Shown here in pieces: positions 15,801-17,307 of a stretch of DNA of 17,307 bases (position 1 is the first letter of the stretch; each line of letters starts with the position of its first letter). Source of the stretch: Olsenella sp. (lineage in GTDB: Bacteria; Actinomycetota; Coriobacteriia; Coriobacteriales; Atopobiaceae). A program made the translations under genes and the position numbers. Location: contig SUUD01000017.1 of assembly GCA_015062715.1 (NCBI GenBank), forward strand, positions 1-17,307, written 5' to 3'. Under the pieces are notes generated by a model, which searched no databases, was not told where the DNA came from, and was given only the letters and a program-made list of their open reading frames with translations.

Positions 15801-16260
15801 CTTCCGCTCCATCAAGGACGAGCGGGCGAGCGTCGCCAACATCGTGGGGCTCTTCAAGGGCGTCACCTCGACCGTCGTCGCCATCTACGTCGCGCTCTCG
15901 GCGGTCATGGCCCTCATCGTCCTGCTCAACCTCGACCACATGTTCATTGACGAGAAGAAGCGAGAGCTCATCGTCCTCATGATCAACGGGTTCTCCGTGC
16001 GCGACGCGAAGGCCTACATCTACCGCGACGCCATCGTCATGACCGCCATCGGCATCGTACTGGGCGTCTGGCTCGGCATCGTGATGGGGTCGACGACGGT
16101 CGGGGCCGTCGAGTGGCAGAGCTGCTCGTTCATGAAGGACGCCTACCTGCCGGGCTGCGTCCTGGGGGCCGTGATGTCGGCCGTGTTCGCCATCGCGATG
16201 ATGCTCGTCGCCCTGAGGCGCATCCCGCGGTTCTCGCTCACGGACATCTCGCGCTACTAG
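12892..16260 (+). CDS. FtsX/MacB-type ABC transporter permease with long extracytoplasmic coiled-coil hairpin
   Basis: A permease of about 1122 residues and partner of the GAF-ATPase. Numbers count from GTG 12886, an alternative start; ATG 12892 is favoured because GGTAGGTG precedes it. One helix (about 20-40) is followed by a MacB-like extracytoplasmic part, a coiled-coil region (about 261-575) and three helices (about 601-625, 650-677, 697-720) with the first FtsX domain. A fifth helix (about 768-788), a second extracytoplasmic domain and three final helices (about 990-1015, 1048-1072, 1089-1112) follow. This is a duplicated 4+4 layout. The coiled coil contains heptads with Gly at fixed spacing (AEGQIADGRDQVSAGQAEL, TDELEQG, ASELEEG), like the stalks of YhgE/Pip-type proteins. 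Such exporters work by mechanotransmission on lipids, peptides or cell-wall enzymes. Substrate is unknown. Confidence 0.92.
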   Translation: MKPSRITELLANVRSTFVSFFSIVMFVTLGVGLFLGIRGAAVSLERAASIAYRDGAFHDVEVAFPYGLDDDVLRAIQGLDGVDLVVPCYLSYQTHEADGVGHAVVVHSLTEDVDLCAVAEGSLPSQADQVAISAGYAQAHGIGVGDSLSLAHDATDDADPDGMRFLTCGDFTVTGIVSNPYYLAQSNLMLGMTDTGTNVEAFAYVTDDAFDAAAFDGRHPRALVRSSALASLDPFSEEYREQANELRDTLVALGEPRAQARFDAIKAAAQAQVDEAQKLVDEGAAQLDEAQDMIAEGEDALVSGQAQIDAAIARLASGEASYATTKAQGEQMLSTMRSGLSSLQAAHDEAKGSLASQQRNLDAISSEVRAYQQAQEQFAEDMAEEQSELDDIDAQYEEGAITEEERQQQRQEVIDRINNRIGEFESRMYDFPTIVEHYPILVNLPRLSYGDTSAMDENNSNAQMAAAGAELLIEQAQRELDAIAAHVDDLGRQLDSGWSQYHAAEANLANSLASAEGQIADGRDQVSAGQAELDQRTDELEQGKELVEERASELEEGRARVAEAQDLVDSMTYMSWIVSTRSTASGSIALTNIVNLTDNLRVAMATLFVVVGLLVCYSAISRIVHEQVTQIGTKKAVGFRDGEVTSGYLAYTALATVLGLALGVATSAFVVQGILYPKLAGSFDMPRVGPSLSAPDTALIGAVELVLLLACTWLACRSVLRRSAVELLAGEQAGNGTTRFYERWAAWRRLPLLTQTMINNCVSDPRRVFATVIGVAGCTALIVTATTLDGNITRSLERHFGTVYDFDATVSFDPEDEGAVERVRQAVEGVGGSCAEVRSAMFLLEDEGEPAYESILVPTDDDSFASLFHLNVVPSGGVAPTQGAWLSQSHADHRDLHVGDHITVCTVTGQRYRLTIAGFFTYYLPNNMIVMSPDYYEQVFGSPATPNALIATTGTADMDGLTAAVSDVEGFRSIKDERASVANIVGLFKGVTSTVVAIYVALSAVMALIVLLNLDHMFIDEKKRELIVLMINGFSVRDAKAYIYRDAIVMTAIGIVLGVWLGIVMGSTTVGAVEWQSCSFMKDAYLPGCVLGAVMSAVFAIAMMLVALRRIPRFSLTDISRY

Positions 16261-16279
16261 GGTGCCAGGAAGAGGGATG

Positions 16280-16309
16280 CGGGGCCGCGGCGTTCGCGCC
16301 GCGGCCCCG
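16280..16309. terminator. Terminator with 13-bp perfect stem and TTCG loop
   Basis: Thirteen consecutive G-C/C-G pairs (16280-16292 with 16297-16309) close a TTCG tetraloop. A GTTTG follows a few bases later on the plus strand, and CTCTTCC on the minus strand. It lies between the stops of convergent genes and likely ends transcription from both sides. Confidence 0.85.
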
Positions 16310-16330
16310 TCGCGTTTGGGACGTGTTGCC

Positions 16331-17107
16331 CTACTTGGGCGCCTTGGCGCTCCCCCGCGCCCGATATGGCAGGTAGAACAGGGTGATGAGCCCCACCGCC
16401 AGCGCGCTGATGATTGCGATGTAGGCGTACCACTGCCACATCTCGGCGAGCGGGATGCCGATGGGCGTCCGGAAAGTGAAGAAGAAGTTGGGCGTGTTCT
16501 CCACGCTCAGCAGCGTCGTGCCCTGGTAGGTGACGTAGGCGAAGGCCGAGTTGAGGTAGATCGAGGCGAGGCCCAGGGCGAACAGGATCGCGAGCGTCGA
16601 GTACAGGTGCGAGAAGCGGATGTCGACCTCGCCCGAGCGCGCGATGTAGACGCCGAGCACGACGAGCATGGTGTGGTAGACGAAGAACTGGTAGCCGATG
16701 GGGTGCGTGAAGGCCTGCGAGGGCTCGATGCCGTTGGTGAAGATCGACGGGAGCAGCAACGCAAGGGAGGCGCCGATGATGCAGGTGGGGTACATGAACG
16801 CGAGCAGCGTCTCGCGCCGGCGCTCGCTCTCGGCAAAGCGCACGTAGAAGATCATGAGGATCTGGATCGAGCACAGGTGGAAGGGCAGGTGGCGCCATTC
16901 CATGAACATGTGCATGGCGCTGCCATCGGCCGAGGGAACCATCTGTATGTACGAGAACACCTTGATGAACTCGGAGAGGGCGCAGAGCACGCAGGCGGCC
17001 GAGAGGACCTGCCTGAGCGGCGGCCTCCTCTGGAGCATGGCATGGAGCGACACGAAGATGACCAAGATGCAGATGGCTAGCCAGATGAGGTGCTGGATGC
17101 TGAACAT
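16331..17107 (-). CDS. YwaF/TIGR02206-type (TMEM164-like) multi-pass membrane protein
   Basis: This 258-residue protein is nearly all membrane helix (six or seven segments) with a short polar tail ending ARGSAKAPK. The signature WRHLPFHLCSIQI (His77, Cys79) with an upstream Glu46 in ALSEF, and His145 in QFFVYHTML, are typical of the YwaF family. Eukaryotic TMEM164 is a related membrane acyltransferase that uses a Cys/His pair, so a lipid acyl-transfer role is conceivable. Bacterial members are uncharacterised as far as I know. ATG 17107 is chosen because GGGGAGAG lies about 5 nt upstream and the hydrophobic N-terminus starts at once. The frame runs 50 codons further 5' into Pro/His-rich non-membrane sequence. 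Confidence 0.85.
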   Translation of the reverse strand: MFSIQHLIWLAICILVIFVSLHAMLQRRPPLRQVLSAACVLCALSEFIKVFSYIQMVPSADGSAMHMFMEWRHLPFHLCSIQILMIFYVRFAESERRRETLLAFMYPTCIIGASLALLLPSIFTNGIEPSQAFTHPIGYQFFVYHTMLVVLGVYIARSGEVDIRFSHLYSTLAILFALGLASIYLNSAFAYVTYQGTTLLSVENTPNFFFTFRTPIGIPLAEMWQWYAYIAIISALAVGLITLFYLPYRARGSAKAPK

Positions 17108-17307
17108 GGAGCTCTCCCCGCCTTGTGACGCATATGTGCCGTGTGGTGCCTCGCATATTGTAAGCCCGCCCCGTCGGTCAAGAGACAGAAAACGGGTGGG
17201 AGGTGGCGGGTGATGAAGACCCGGGGGCGACGGGGTCCCTGCGTGCAATCGGCACACGCGCGCGCTAACATGGCGTGGTCAAGAATCGCGGGCGCGACCC
17301 GCGTCAC
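17108..17307. other. Non-coding end of window upstream of the YwaF-like gene
   Basis: No convincing gene is present; a 76-codon minus-strand frame is Arg/His/Cys-rich and unlike a protein. On the minus strand TTGACC (17181-17176) and TACAAT (17162-17157) resemble promoter hexamers for the YwaF-like gene, but the 13-bp spacing is too short for a normal sigma70 promoter. The far end may hold the promoter of a gene outside the window. Confidence 0.35.

Noticed and set aside
13447..15939. 830-codon minus-strand open frame opposite the permease
   Set aside because: Gly/Asp/Val/Leu-rich with no domain, and opposite a clear FtsX permease.
17077..17307. 76-codon minus-strand frame at the window end
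   Set aside because: Composition is not protein-like, it overlaps the YwaF-like gene, and it is open at the window edge so no start can be judged.

Overview
This is a 17.3 kb stretch of very GC-rich DNA. Codons mostly end in G or C, and AT-rich sequence is confined to promoter-like gaps. GC content, domain architectures and a Gram-positive IIABC fructose PTS point to a high-GC actinobacterium, most plausibly class Coriobacteriia (Olsenella/Atopobium/Collinsella-like). That placement is inference, since no rRNA is present. There are eleven protein-coding genes and no tRNA, rRNA, CRISPR array, insertion sequence or integrase. No gene-free stretch exceeds 300 bp.

Layout. (1) 1-1827 (+): LTA-synthase-like membrane phosphotransferase, cut at its 5' end by the window edge. 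(2) 1929-5763 (+): a complete fructose operon, with a DeoR-type repressor, 1-phosphofructokinase (fruK) and fructose PTS EIIABC (fruA). It follows a sigma70-like promoter whose -35 is overlapped by a GATTTTG direct repeat, and it ends in a perfect palindromic terminator. (3) 7663-5782 (-): a two-gene sugar operon made of a PfkB-family kinase and a NagB-family protein. The NagB-like protein has lost the catalytic Asp and His of the classical deaminase. (4) 7893-9185 (+): a zinc-ribbon, single-TM, DUF6273-like protein. (5) 11489-9264 (-): an MscS-type channel followed by a CPBP/Abi-type intramembrane protease with a Gln/Pro/Ala-rich tail. (6) 11665-16260 (+): an ABC exporter pair, consisting of an ATPase with an N-terminal GAF domain and an FtsX-type permease of about 1120 residues with a long extracytoplasmic coiled-coil hairpin. 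It ends in a 13-bp perfect stem with a TTCG loop. (7) 17107-16331 (-): a YwaF/TMEM164-like multi-pass membrane protein, convergent with the permease.

How the genes work together. The fru genes import fructose as fructose-1-phosphate and convert it to fructose-1,6-bisphosphate under their own repressor; EI and HPr must be encoded elsewhere. The kinase/NagB-like pair is a second carbohydrate module with unknown substrate. The rest of the window is dominated by cell-envelope functions: polymer synthesis, osmotic relief, membrane proteolysis and ABC export. The most unusual elements are the GAF-gated ABC ATPase with its stalked permease, the NagB homologue with a rewritten active site, and a 43-bp terminator cassette that occurs twice.
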